Origin: Oopsacas minuta
Lineage: Eukaryota; Porifera; Hexactinellida; Lyssacinosida; Leucopsacidae
DNA length: 64,000 nucleotides
NCBI GenBank assembly: GCA_024704765.1
Contig: JAKMXF010000020.1
Span: 1 to 64,000, forward strand
Direction: 5' to 3'
Shown here piece after piece: positions 1 to 12,434 of this stretch (the stretch's first letter is position 1; every line of letters begins with the position of its first letter). The notes below the pieces were generated by a model that did no database searches, had not been told where the DNA came from, and saw nothing but the letters and a program-made list of their open reading frames with translations. Position numbers and translations under genes: made by a program.

Positions 1-897
1 AGAAAACGATTCAAATATTACTTCAACTTAACTCATCGCTTAATGTTGAACAAAGAGCTTTGCGCCTTGTTAGGCCTTATTGAGTTTATTCTCAGAATTA
101 ACTATTCCTTCTGGGCCGAATTTAGGTTATTCCATAGGTAATGCATATTCACATAACACATAACTACTGTACAAAAGTAGTCTGAAACTCCCTCTGAGAA
201 GAAAAAATAAGAATCTATTCACTTACTAAATGTGCTTCCTGCTGTTTGGATAACTGAGGTGTTGGATAATCGAAGGTATATTGGGTATACAACTCACACA
301 ACACATAAGGTACTTGGCCACACTGTACACTGTAGTCAGAGATTTTACTGTGACGACTATACTCTCTACTATAGTTGCCCAGTATTGAATAGGGGCATAT
401 ATAAGCTCCATGACCAAACGTGACAAACTTGACCAAATATGTCGACCTGGCGTGGTCATGATCTGGCCACATAGTTTATTCTAAATAAAGTGGCCCAATC
501 CATGATAGTTTAAGAAACTCTGATGTATAATATCAATTGACTCTCGGGACCGGTTGTGTTCGGGATTTCTGGTTAAGTATCGTAGTCAGTTGTGTGGTAT
601 ATTATTGATGGACACCTATGATTAAATCATTAATGTATATTGGTTGAGAATTTGCGATGTAACCAATTATGTGAATTTTCAAAAATCCAAAAGGTGACAA
701 TTACGTTTGTCAAATGTATGAATATCGTATAAGAAAATCGGAAAGTCCCGCCAATAGTAGGATATTTGGCAAGTATGACAATCCCGAAGTAGCATTTAAG
801 CAGGTGGCAACGTTAGCTGATGAAATAATCTAGGAAGCCAAGCATGTTTATTGAAAAGTCTATACAAATAAACGATCAATTAAGATAAAATCGTTAC
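1..897. other. Non-coding stretch at the left edge (last visible BBOX1 intron)
   Basis: The third BBOX1 exon ends in phase 0 with an AAG|GTAACG donor at 898/897. I searched the minus strand down to base 1 for the expected continuation (a GD..F.N.R.LHGR motif) and found nothing convincing, so this stretch is probably intron. No other gene, RNA or repeat was recognised in it. Confidence 0.4.
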
Positions 898-3800
898 CTT
901 TGGTGGATATGATTCCACATAATCATTAAATTGGATAAAAGCTCTAAAATACGCGTCTAAAGTTGAAGCATCATTGCTCTCTACTACAGGCCCTTGAACG
1001 GATGGGTTCCATCGTATACCACTAATCTCGTTGTTATTATCTAAAGTAATCGTGGTGCAGCAATTCCTAGAAGAAAATAGTGTCAACTCGTATTTACTAG
1101 CAGGTCATCTTTCATGCTTAATAGTACAAATATGATTTTCCATATGTCCATTTCATGCGGAGAACACTTTCATATCACAAGACTGCATGCTTATGAACAG
1201 TGATGGCGAAAATGGCGTTAACAGCTACAATTTTCCAAAAGATTAAAAGCTTAGCTTACAGTTATTTGAGCCATTAGCTGTATTTGAACACTCAATTAGG
1301 TATTACTTATATGATACATACCTTGGCGAACATGTATCATTTGGTCAGATTGAGATATAACTCATGAGCCACAAAAGTTGGTCCGGTTGACTTATTTTTG
1401 ACAAAATTCCAACTGATCATTGAATTATTAGGTTACCATGAATGAACCATTTTTGGAAATTTTGAGAATTTCATAATACTCCAGAATACTAACCAAAAGC
1501 CACTTATCAGCTCCAGTGTCACGGTAGAAGGCCACTAAATGAAAATTGGATGGGCCATTAAATAATAACTTCCGCTATTTTCTCAACTCGAGGAACATTG
1601 GTCTGTGTATATGCGGTTGCTACGCGACGGCAAGCAATAAGAAATTTGGCTGTGTCATACTTAAGCTAAATTAGAGGCAGAAAGCTGTCGCACAGGGACC
1701 TAGCAAGCGAAATACACTAGTATTCGTTGCATTAGCAGTCCAAACGTTGAACCGGTTGAAACCTGAGTCACCTGACCAACCCGACAGCCTCCTAGACGCA
1801 AAGGCGTAGCCAGGGCGTGGCACCTGCGGCACATTCTGGACCTGAAATTGCATGTGCCCACCAAAATTTACATATAAACAAGTCCTTGGCTCATCGCTTC
1901 GCGATAAACTCGCCGCATTGCGCCTCGAGGTATTCAACAGTCCACTGGAATTTGAACTTTAGGTAAGTAAATGCTGATGGGTATAAGTGTATAGATTGTT
2001 GAAATGTAATAAGAAGTTCAGATACTATACTACTATGTATATTGAAATAAGTTCTTAACATACTTATATTATTCGATGATTAAGCTGATAAATCTTAAAT
2101 GTTAACGATCTTCGGTATATAAAAATGACAAAATGTCATGATCAGTTTTGCATATCTTACCGAATTTCGGCAAAACTAGATTCTACTGTGTTTGAGTAAA
2201 TTAACAAGAAACTCACTCCATCAAAGTCCTCAATTTGAAAGTGATGTGTTGGAATACAACAGATACTCTACTTAATGTATAGAAAAATTCCGGATAATCT
2301 CTCCTAAATTTTTCTGCGATTTCGTAAATATCTTTCAGCGTCAATAGCCCTCCACTCACACAAGAGTCATTTCTGATACAGTGCAAGTGTTGGAGTCCAG
2401 GAACATGACTATAAAACGGCAAATCCGTATGATATTTAAGCTTCTGGCCGGAGTACGCTAAATTAATTGGATCATCAACTACCAATACATCAAAAGAAGA
2501 TCCAAAGAAAGATTCCATGCAAAAAGAAATTCTATTAGCGAGTTGCATGGCTCCAGATTCTCCAGGAGCATTAACAACCTTAACTACTCCATATTTATTT
2601 ACCATAGAGAGATAGTTGTATAATCCTTCATCACTAGAGAGTATTTCATCGAACTCCAACTCTTGCAAGATAAACTTTGCATCAGATTTTTCGTCTACAA
2701 ATGAGTGTCAAATAAAATTCAACATACAGTCAGGGGCGCTTAATGATAAACCGCTTTTATGAATATTCTCCTATTGTAGCCCAAGTTGGTGGTCTCAATA
2801 AAATATTCGATAAAATTAATATTTATTCAGTTTACTTAATATGAAGTCTCTATAGCCTATATTATAACAGAACACGAGGCTGTGGGGTGATATGGATTAT
2901 CTCGGAATTTTACAAGAAATTCATAAAGTTTTACGAATTAAGTGCATATTTTGAGTATATTCTCGAATAATATCTCAGATTGGTATTATTGTATGTGAAA
3001 TTTGAAAAGCTCGTGAACGTTTTAGCCTAGACTTATACGTGTATGTAAATAATAGATGTCATGTAAAATCTGAACTAAATTACTGAAAACTTATGTAACA
3101 GCTTTATGCCCTGTCCGGATTAACGCATAACGAGGGTCTACGCTACTATATCCGTAATAGCCACATCATTCCTATTTAGTTGATAACCAGTAATATTTTT
3201 CAAAGTAAACTAAAGCTAGCTTCCCCGATTAGAGGTGGCATCTAGACTGCATAGTAATAATTATTAATGAAACTCGGAATATACTTACTTCTCTTCTGTG
3301 TATATTCTTTCTGTAACACTAAAAATTATTATTTTATTTGACAAAATCCTAACTTCTAATCGTGCAACTTGAATGACTGCAATTCCTAGCAATAATTCTC
3401 GCACTCACCTCCGGTCGGGTGTGAGGCCGAGTGACCCCTATTAGTGCATCAGCACTAACAAAGGGGACCATCTGCAAAAATACGATGCCTGCCAACGGAT
3501 CCGCCTCGACACCCAACAACGAGCTACCAAACTCCTCAACTGGGACACCAATCTCACGCCCACCCCAGAATTCTAAATACTTCGAAGAGCTGCCCGACAT
3601 GCCTCAGCAAACCCCACACCTAGAAGCAAACTACACCACTACTAGCCAAATCTAAACTTGAACAACTGGAAAAAAAGAAATAACAATACAACCTAAAACA
3701 ATCGAGCCATCCAGAGCCAAATCTCCTCTCCTCGACATACCAACAAACTGTTACTCTCCTCCAACACAAACTAACAAACCTACAACCACACTAACCATCC

Positions 3801-6800
3801 CAGTAAACAGCCAACTCTACAAGATCCTGAACACTGACAACTATTACTTCATCGAAGACGCAAACTTCAGCAAACTGACACTTCCACAAAAACTAGCCAT
3901 CGCCTAAGTAACTGACAGTATGATGACATCTGTACCTCACTTCATCAAACTACTAGCAGCATCAATACATGAAACACTAGGACTGGACGTACCATACGAA
4001 CTCCAGTACGTAGCAAGAACACAACCAGACAAAACAAACTGCACTCCATACCCCGACCAGCGTAAGGCATTCGGACTAAAATGCTATTAGACGAGAACCC
4101 AAACCTCTACACGAAATACTTTCCCCTACTAAAACTTCCATAATTTCCATCACGCACATACAGGACGATACGACAAGCCCTACATATGGGTGAAGATGCA
4201 ATGGCAACATGCTTTCTCATCAATCTTCTATAAACAGAAATATCGAATAACGAATTCTTTACAAATATCGAAAGGACGACTGGGCCAAAACTACATATAT
4301 ATGCTGCAGCTGCAGCAATTGCTGCAACGCCAAAGACAACACCTAACCTTAAGCGATAACGCCGACACAATACCCCTGTGCTAAATCCATAATTACTGCT
4401 ACTATTCTAACCACCACCGACAAAAATATACTGAGAAGCTGAACGTTCACCCAGGTTCAAATCCCTGGATGAATACACCAAGACTCTACCTCTATGTCTA
4501 CGGAAACGATTCCTGGAATCTTTGATAGCATCACCCTAGGCTACCCTAATCACCAGGAGATAAAAGCTGTCCCCTGGCACACCGCCCTGAGAAAAGATCT
4601 GCCTTCTACAAAGTGGCGCCTAACAAGACAAAGCAGCAGGAACGAACGAAACTCTATCCACAGCTGATTGACGCATGCAAAGCCATCCGTACCTGTGCCA
4701 AATATGGCCGAGACAGGACACCAAAAAACCAACACAAGCATAACGGATGCTCTACCTCCAATAAGACCTGTCCTAAGGAAAAGACTGCTCTATGTCAGAA
4801 TGGTTCCTGCAACCATCCAAATCATGTCACCAAGTCAATCTGGAGGAGTGATGAATTTACAATACAGGCAAAACCTCTCACTTCTCCCGAGCTCGTACGC
4901 GTACACTCCTTTTTGTTTAGGGAAGGAGAACTAAGCGCCATCTCTTCTTCCCTCCTACATGACCTCTACAGTAATTACAACTGCAATCTTTGCACCGACT
5001 TTACTACACCATAAACCAAAAGCACACACCACTACAAACTATCACAAACCAACCGGACCTATATGACACCAATAGTAGTCACAGAACCTAAACTACTTTC
5101 ATCTACCTGGGACTACAAAGCTCCACCAGTATTCCTACATCGAACAGCTAACATAAGGACTGACGGAATTCTACAAGAACTATTAGAACACGGCCTAACA
5201 TTTCAGTAACCCCAAGAGGATCAAGGAAACCCCTTCCTTACTTCATTCCCGGGAATCCTCAACATAGAGGAAATCCAACCCCCTGACGTTCTTTAAACCT
5301 ACCAGACAAGAACAACGCACATATGATAAGTATTCCAAACTTCTAATCAACCTCAAACAATCCCTCAAGAAGGAGAACCTGCGAATCCTCCGGCTGACAA
5401 AGGACCTGGACTACTCTTTGTCCCAACTTTCACGGTTATGCGAATCTATCTACTCTACCTCTCGAAGAAGTCAACTAACGTACACCCCTTGATCTACCTA
5501 CAAGCACTGAAGTCACTAAAAGAAACACTTGCTAACGTAAACCCTGACACCCAGCTGAAAAACACTGACGACAGGGTTCCCACCATGTACTTCAAGGTTA
5601 AGACATACAAAGCTTCATTCTCGACATCAACAACACAGTACCCAGAAATCTACACATGCACTCACAGCTCCCAAGACCTTGTAGACATCTGTAGACCTAT
5701 TGTCAACCACAAGAACACGATCACCAGCAGCATAAGCAAAATCATCCGAACCCTACTCACCCCAACAATAGAGACACGCCCATACCTGACACAGGACCTG
5801 TTTGAGACCATAAAAGAACTCAGGAGACCAGGAGCACCAGAACACATTTATACTGCTGACAACGAGGCCTTCTATCCCAATACACCACACCCTTTAGTAC
5901 TCAGAGCCTTTGATTTTTTCGTTCCAACAAGAAAAAAGGAACTTCAACTCCTCAAACAACTACTAACATTCAATTTCACAAGCAACGGGAGACGTTGGCA
6001 TCCCAATGGGCCTACCTCTTGCGCCCGAACTTGCACGCTTGTGGACTGCCTTACTACTTAATACGCACAAACCTCCACGAAGAAAGGTACTAACAATATA
6101 CTTTGACGATCTAGCAGCTACATATCCGATTATGGACCCAGCCCTCGGACCATACATACTAAAGCTACTGAACCAAATGAGACACAGGACTGTAAGTACG
6201 ACCCGAACCAACAAAGTTCTCCCTGTTACACACAAATATCGACAACCGGTCCTTTTACACCCACACTCCTATCACCCATCGCGCAAGATGTGCAACAACA
6301 CCTACAAGAGTGGCGCATTCAGAGCCCTAAGATAGCAACACATCCCTCTGACGGGTTGATCACCTGCTTCCAAATTACGTCCCTTCACTTATTCGACTGG
6401 GACATTATGCCGAAGAGGTAACAACCAAGATCTGAAACATCTGCTACTTTTCTCGTACATGTGATCGCGAACCATTCGAGTACAAACCTATCCTCAAATA
6501 ACGATACAGCCAAACACGACCTACACATAACCAACTTACACCATTAGAACTAGCAGACTATCACCTGATCCTAGCACCTCTAAAGGGACTACTCTGCTAC
6601 CAACCAGCAAAGTCCACATCAATACATAACTGGATGCACTGCCCAAGTTATGGATGCAAAGTCTGCAATGCTTATGAGATCCTCATTCCGTGCAACCTAT
6701 CCATCCCAGTAATCCCTTGCAAACGAGTACGGATACACCCTTCAAAGCCAAGACCGAAAGGAAAGCGAATGGCGAAACAGACTACAGAAAATGAACCAGT

Positions 6801-9800
6801 ACTACATAATACATGACGAAACAACATTACATAACTTCTACCAAAGACAAACACCAGAAAATCTGTAGAACTGACACAACACTGACAGAAAACAAAAAAC
6901 AAAAAACAAATAAAACAAACAGAACAAATAAGCACAAACTAACAAAGAAACACACATAACAACAAATGGAACACACAAAACTGACAAACAAAACAAACAA
7001 AACATACACCATACGCTGACACACACAAACCCCCGGCATAAGCAAGCACGTAAAAAACAAACCCTCAGACAATATAAGACGCTATATAATACAAATAAAA
7101 TGAATTCAACCATATTTGAACTTAAAATTATGTTCTTTGTTTGTGTAAAATTTACTTGTGCGAGTAATAAGTTCATCCAAAACGTATTAAACCTTGTGTA
7201 TATGCATTTCAACAGTGCTGTAATTATTATTACGTAGGAGTGGAGAGGCTTGCGATCACAGAGTGTTCGCATAGAATTCGGAACTTCGTGTCTCGAATCT
7301 TTTTTGAACAACAATAATTTACATATGAGTAACTTGAAAGCGAAATTTGGATCCACGTACTGGATTACCCCAGTATTACTGTTGAAACAAAGTTTCTGAG
7401 ACTGTTTACTTCATACACTTAAACGACACCAAATATTCACAATACGTTGTTGACAATATCATATTAGGAATCAGTGTATCTGATTACTCTTGTATAACCG
7501 TTGAAAGCAAATTTCTGGGTCTGTTAGTATTGGTTTCTTATGTATTCATATAACAAAATAAATTCACACTTATAAGAAACTTGAAAATGAGATTCAACGT
7601 AGGTACTTGATTACCCCATTGTATCTGTTGAGAGAAAGTCTCTACTATTATCTCTTGTCACAATCAATATTTGGTTGACTGACTCTTGTTAGAATTAATA
7701 TTTGGTTGACTGTCGCTTGTTATCGTTGGATCTGGAGCAGGCTGTGAGTTGCTGAGAGTATTTAGAACTCACGTTGTATTTGGTTAGGACAAGTGACAGT
7801 CACGAGTATTCTGATAAATTCCAACTGGAAAATTCTGACAAATGCACCTCTTCTGAGATATTGTACGAATTTTGTTAATATCCTCTTATAACTTCACAAT
7901 CGCGGAAATTATGATAGCCATTTTATAATGTACACCCAACTTCCCATACCTATGTAATACATATTTTGATATAATACCCTAAAGATTATTGAGCATTATC
8001 AAAAATGACCATATATGGCCATATTTATGATTACGTCATGTTGGTAAGAGGTATCATACAAAATCTATCACAAGGGTCTGGGAAGTTGGGTGTATACTAT
8101 AAAATAGCTGTCCTGATTTGACCATAATTTCCACGATTATCGAGTTATAATTGGATATTGACAAAACATGTAACATCAATGGTCTGTGCGATAACTCAGA
8201 ACGTGCGAACTTTATCACGAAAAATTATTATATTTATACACAGATGGTTTTAGATCATTTGGTATTTCAACACTTGAACATAGATTAATTATCCACGTTT
8301 TATTAGTTCCAAAGATGGAGCAGTTTTTAATATATATTTGCCAATTACGCTAACAAATGACGTCACTTCCATCTGACACATGCGGCTTTTGCGAATTCTT
8401 ACATATCAATAATGCATTTATTTGGGTGAAAATGTACCAGTTTCTTAGTGTAGGCGATTATAGATTTTCCCAACAAAACATATCAAAATTTTCAATCTGA
8501 ATCGTCTAGTAATTACACGCTATGTATAGAATAGCAGAGTTATACATCGTGAGGATGGAATAATCCAAAATCTATCAACTGAAATAATTCTATACATAGT
8601 GCCAAACTATTGCTTGTGTTCCCTGTCACACAATGTATAGAGTTCCTAGTTGATAGAATTTGGATTATTCCATCCACACGATGTAAACTCTGCTATTCTA
8701 TACATAGCATGTAGTTACTAGACGAAGCAAGTAGAAATTTTTCTGATCAATTCAACCTAAAAACTTGGTCATACACATTGAGCTAAATCATATAACATCT
8801 TATACTATTCCAATTATCATATAAATTCAAATATAGTATCGAGGGATAATTGTATGTGTATAAATAGCTAAATTTTGCGAATGGAATGTTGCTACATTCC
8901 TGCGTTGCTATGGAAATAATTCCTCCAAATATGGTCAATATAAATAGCAAACAGCTGGAAATTTGAAGCTGAACCCAAATATTACAAAATATAAAATTGA
9001 TTTGAAAGCGATAGAATGCATTAGCCTACAATTCAACACGAGCGATTTCTATCGGCCGCCATTATGTGACCCCAAAATATCAATTTCCCGTTGCCAGATT
9101 TTCGAAGACTTTTATGGAGTTCAGTGTTATCCTCCAATTCATTCAAAACAATAAAACAATTCGTTGCAATATTTTAGGGTAAAAGTATACGTAATTTTTG
9201 ACCAGTCACATTACCAAGTATACTGAAATTATATTATAATAAGTGATGGAAACTTCAGAGTTTTACTGGTAACAGCAACAGGAAATGACAGGCTCTACAT
9301 TTTACAATAGGGGATTTAAGTTAGTGCAGGAATGAAAACAGCGATTTTATGTAGAAATAAATGAAGATCTATTACTTAAGGAGAACCTGGCATTTTTTTC
9401 AGCCAGTACATCCAATGCAATGAGATGAATCCTTGGTGGCTACGACCATCCTCGTATTTCCATGTGAGCGAAAGAGAGTCATCTTTAATTCTCACATTTT
9501 CTAAGAATATTGGAGGTTGGAGATTTTCAGGATTAATTAGATTCTGACCAGAACTAGAGTGAAAACATTCCTCACATTGACATTGTTGTCTCAACCAGAG
9601 AGCATAGTATTTATTGATCCCTGTCGTGTCAGAGTTCCAGCTGATACTCAGATGTTTCCTATCTGGAGAGATTGAATGCTCCGCTACATCGATAGCTTTA
9701 TTGTTTGGGGACTTAATCTCTTCATATACTGAGAAGCTTCTGCTCTGATATTTAGGAGGAAGTATTTTTGGATAACTGAAACTCTTCAAAGGTACTTGAT

Positions 9801-9867
9801 TGTAACACCTCAGGATAGAGCGAGCAGTTCTGAACACAATAGACACCATATTTGAGAATCTATACAT
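898..9867 (-). CDS. BBOX1: Gamma-butyrobetaine dioxygenase-like protein (3' end outside the window)
   Basis: This is a 2-oxoglutarate/Fe(II) dioxygenase of the gamma-butyrobetaine hydroxylase family, which makes L-carnitine. Three exons join in phase: 9867-9387, 2694-2217 and 1066-898 (376 residues so far). Exon 1 carries the N-terminal domain with a WLRQQCQCEECFHSSSGQ segment. Exon 2 carries the iron-binding HTD in KYHTDLPFYSHVPG, followed by the LHC motif. Exon 3 has the strand around ITLDNNNEISGI. The distal iron ligand (His of the usual LHGR motif) is not seen and must lie in an exon below position 898 or beyond the window edge. The start at 9867 gives an Arg-rich, acid-free first 45 residues that could be a mitochondrial presequence. 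The related mitochondrial trimethyllysine dioxygenase is the main alternative, but the HTD-PG-LHC spacing and exon order favour BBOX1. The first intron is about 6.7 kb and filled with repeats. Confidence 0.85.
1885..1935 (+). repeat. Multi-hairpin mini-element, copy A
   Basis: A GC-richer block in AT-rich intron shares about 50 bases with two other loci, 39009-39062 (inverted) and 43810-43870. The shared core contains ATCGCTTCGCGAT, a hairpin with a TTC loop, then ACTCG, a GCGCATTGCGC hairpin and TCGAGGTAT. The upstream GAGCC...GGCTC hairpin of the other copies is only partly preserved here. The nature of the element is unknown. Confidence 0.6.
3400..7080 (+). mobile_element. Decayed reverse-transcriptase element, probably Penelope-like, inside BBOX1 intron 1
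   Basis: The plus strand here is rich in C and A and poor in G, unlike its surroundings, and carries a series of broken reading frames with one polarity. One at 4613-5014 has several Cys and His (KTALCQNGSCNHPNH) and is not recognised. The reverse transcriptase follows at about 5290-6335. A Cys-rich stretch at 6634-6816 (CPSYGCKVCNAYEI) resembles the CxxC region in front of the endonuclease of Penelope-like elements, but no GIY-YIG domain was found. The end at about 7080 has A-rich and ACAAA-rich sequence. The boundaries are estimates because no terminal repeats were identified. Confidence 0.55.
5290..6335 (+). pseudogene. Reverse-transcriptase remnant
   Basis: Frames at about 5290-5440, 5438-6061 and 6006-6335 together resemble one reverse transcriptase broken by frameshifts. 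Visible motifs in order are VPTMYFKVKTYK, CRPIVNHKNTITSSISKII, a first catalytic segment YTADNEAFYPNTPH, MGLPLAPELARLW and YFDDLAATYP, which takes the place of the YxDD box. The order and the PIV/PMG-type boxes are those of Penelope-like or related non-LTR enzymes. At least two frameshifts are needed, so this is a dead copy. The exact clade is uncertain. Confidence 0.6.
7290..7640 (+). repeat. Degenerate dispersed repeat (TACTTGATTACCCC family)
   Basis: Two loosely similar units lie head to tail. Each has an AACAAxAATxxTTACA segment, an AACTTGAAA segment, a TACTxGATTACCCC core and a GTTGAA segment. The same core is seen near 41340-41540, 43985-44256, 45240-45460, 56850-57087, 58860-59060 and 63000-63130, so this is an old, abundant repeat. 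No coding capacity was seen. Confidence 0.5.
8502..8723. repeat. Foldback (MITE-like) element, copy 1
   Basis: Two arms of about 100 bases, 8502-8603 and 8623-8723, are inverted repeats with roughly 90% identity by eye (both contain TATGTATAGAATAGCAGAGT in opposite orientation) around a loop of about 20 bases. A related element lies at 10240-10473. It lies within BBOX1 intron 1. No target duplication was resolved and no protein is encoded. Confidence 0.75.
8850..8960 (+). repeat. Dispersed repeat fragment (ATGGAATGTT/TTGCTATGG family)
   Basis: GAATGGAATGTTGCTACATTC followed by TTGCTATGGAAA matches parts of longer repeats at 11570-11720, 42995-43140 (inverted) and 44935-45090. It is a partial copy without the GCGGCGTCG and GGTCACTCGAT part. 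Confidence 0.4.
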
Positions 9868-10239
9868 TAAGAATTTGGCGTACTATGTATATTGGTGTTA
9901 AAATTAATATTTTATAAGGACTCCAATTAAAGTGTAGTCGTTTATGATGCACAAGTTGTTATATCAACATATTTGATACTATCGGGTGTAGAATCCTATG
10001 CTGTATATTCTATAACATATCCAAAATCAACAACAATCCGCTTTAGGGAAAAATTTTTGGAAGAATTATCTAGGAGCGGCGGACGCTCCTCTTGGCGTAC
10101 GGTTTTGGACGATATTATATTTAGGAGCGTAAGATTGAGATCCGTAACACTGCACTCATATATTGATTTAAGCTTATGAAGACTTGAGAGTAAGAGTGCT
10201 ATGAGCGTGGTCTGAACAACCTGTAATCCTGTATAACTC

Positions 10240-10473
10240 CGTGCTACTAACTATACATTCTGAATAATTGCACAAGTATAACTAACTCGTGGTAATGGGT
10301 ATAATCCGAATTCTATCAACTGGAAACTCCGTATATTGTGTCAAACTATCCCCTGTGCCTATCTGACATAATATACAGGAGTTTTTCTAGTTAATTGAAT
10401 TCGGATTATCTCCATTAACACGTATTATTTTGTGTAATTATTCAGAATTTATAGTTACTAGACAATTAAAACT
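10240..10473. repeat. Foldback (MITE-like) element, copy 2
   Basis: Arms 10240-10350 and 10370-10473 are inverted repeats sharing ATTCTGAATAATT and GATAATCCGAATTC-type segments. The element shares CTATCAACTG, CAAACTAT and GTTACTAGAC with copy 1 at 8502-8723, and both are followed by AAATTTTTCTGATCAA. The two copies flank BBOX1 exon 1. Confidence 0.7.
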
Positions 10474-10960
10474 GAAATTTTTCTGATCAACTCAGAGCTG
10501 TCAAGTCTCCGTAAATTTGACTGCTATCTACGTATTTCTAGCGAATTACATGTACTTGTAATACTTTTTGTTAACAATGAAGGTCAATATTCAAGTTTGC
10601 TCAACGTTTGTACCTACCTCGGAAATGTACGACCATATAAAAGAGTTTGAAAGTTTGTTGCATGCTGATAGTGATTATAGCTTATTGTTTACCTAAACGA
10701 AAGCGTCCATATATCTACATTTATTAATGATTATTAATAAAAAGTTGTTAGCTAATAGCATTTGTAAAGCAAATTAAGACCTGTTGGGGGTCATTAATGG
10801 ATTTTAAAATGCTCCGTAAAAATTTGGTTTCCACGTAAATTTTTCTGCATCACTAGGCAGCACTGGATCAACTTAGCATAAATAACGGATCAAATACATC
10901 GACCTACGTCTTAATACTAAATTATACATCTACAGTTAATATATCTCTCAAAAATAATAT

Positions 10961-11437
10961 GCTAGCGCTTTCATTTGTTCGAATTTGCATGTTGCCATTT
11001 GTTCGACTAGGATTATTAAATCCGGCGCTCTCTACCACTATTTTGGCAAACTTTCTACCGTGTAATATCCATCTTTAGCAACATTACCCATCTGCTTCAA
11101 CATTATCTATAAAACAAAGAAGAAACTTCAAAAATATCTTAAAATCTAAAAAAATCATTGGCTCAAATTTCCCAAAATATAAAACTCGAGGCACTTACAA
11201 TCAGTTTACCAGAACTAACAACAGTTAAAAACACTGTGATCCCATTGTCCATCCTTTAAATACCATACCTGCCATCCCAGACCAGTACACAGCAAACAGA
11301 ACAAAACATTCATACAACCTTTTGTTAACTAACCTAATAAATATCCCGTGATGATCCCGTGCTATCTTTTAAATCCCGCGCTTTCTACCAGTCGAACAAA
11401 TGACAACATGGAAATTCGAACAAATGCAGCGCCCCCG
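10961..11437. mobile_element. MITE with 7-bp target duplication
   Basis: The 477-bp element has terminal inverted repeats of about 45 bases; both ends contain CATTTGTTCGAATTT and CATTTGTTCGAC in opposite orientation, and both begin near a GCGCT. It is flanked by ATAATAT on the left (10954-10960) and on the right (11438-11444). The duplication length (7, possibly 8 with one mismatch) suggests a hAT- or P-type DNA transposon source. It has no coding capacity. Confidence 0.75.
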
Positions 11438-11569
11438 ATAATATCATGTGTTGGCAAGAATTATGTGAAAAATAGCAAGGGAACTAACAGGCCGCGAGGG
11501 TTGATACCGTAAAATCGAGTTAAAAGTCATTTAGAGGGCTTAGATGTACATAACTGGACTCTATTTGTT

Positions 11570-11720
11570 GAGCGGCGTCGGACAAGGGTCACTCGATATG
11601 CTTTGGTTAAGTTTTGAGCATGGAATGGTGACACATTCTTGAGACCTTCTTATCTTGCTATGGAAAATTTATTCCCAAATATAATCATGTGACCACTTAA
11701 ACGACGAGTAATTTTACGGT
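11570..11720 (+). repeat. Dispersed repeat (GCGGCGTCG...GGTCACTCGAT family)
   Basis: The order of segments is GCGGCGTCGGACAAGGGTCA, CTCGATATG, TTTTGAGCATGGAATGGTGA, CACATTC and TTGCTATGGAAAA. The same order occurs at 44935-45090 and, inverted, at 42995-43140. The function and the boundaries are unknown. Confidence 0.6.
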
Positions 11721-12029
11721 GAATACGAAAATAACTATAATAATGTGATCGGACTTCGAATCATAGAAGTTATTACAATTTTACACCTCTAGTGCTTTCT
11801 GATGACTATACAATATTCTTCCAAAAATTTTTCCCCAAAGCGAATTTTTGCGGATTTTGGATATGTTATAGAGCATAAATTTCTACGCCCGACAGTATCA
11901 AATATGTTTATATAACAATGTATTCACGGAAATGACTGTTTTTTGGCTTCCACCACTATACTATGTATTAGTAGTACTAGTGCTACTTTAAACAAATTCA
12001 ATTAACCAAAAATAGATTTATACTGTCAG

Positions 12030-12060
12030 CACAGGTTGTAATTTGATATTACAACCTGTG
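12030..12060. repeat. Perfect 13-bp palindrome with 5-base loop
   Basis: CACAGGTTGTAAT at 12030-12042 and its exact reverse complement at 12048-12060 surround TTGAT. It stands alone in intergenic DNA. No promoter or terminator role can be argued. Confidence 0.7.
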
Positions 12061-12434
12061 GAGGCTATTGTTCCGCCAAAACTTATGTCGTATGCACGTA
12101 TTCAGAATAGAACTGGTCAGGGTTGACCGGCCGGTGGATCTACGACTATTTTGATTGACCTTTGGAATTTGAACCTCGAAATAAGGCTTACTACATTAGT
12201 GTATTTGTAATGAGGTCTATATTCATGATTGACGTAATGTTTACTAGTATGATTAATAAAATTTATGCGTATTAATTGTTGTTTACTATCACGATTATAG
12301 TGAAGAATTTTCTTTTGGATTAGTGTATATCTTGGCCATCACGTGGCTGTTGGGTGATGTGTTTTGAAATGATATTGGCCTTGGTGGAAGGATTGTTATC
12401 GAATTAGTTACTAAACAAGCGTTGATTGTTGTAC

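Noticed and set aside
1671-1937. Minus-strand open frame of 88 residues
   Set aside because: No recognisable motif, it lies inside a BBOX1 intron, and it overlaps a copy of the multi-hairpin repeat.
4449-4467. GGTTCAAATCC resembling a tRNA B box
   Set aside because: No properly spaced A box or cloverleaf could be drawn, the T stem does not close with a seven-base loop, and it lies inside the decayed retroelement.
6827-7356. Long minus-strand Cys/Phe/Val-rich open frames
   Set aside because: They are the reverse reading of an ACAAA-rich low-complexity tail of the retroelement.
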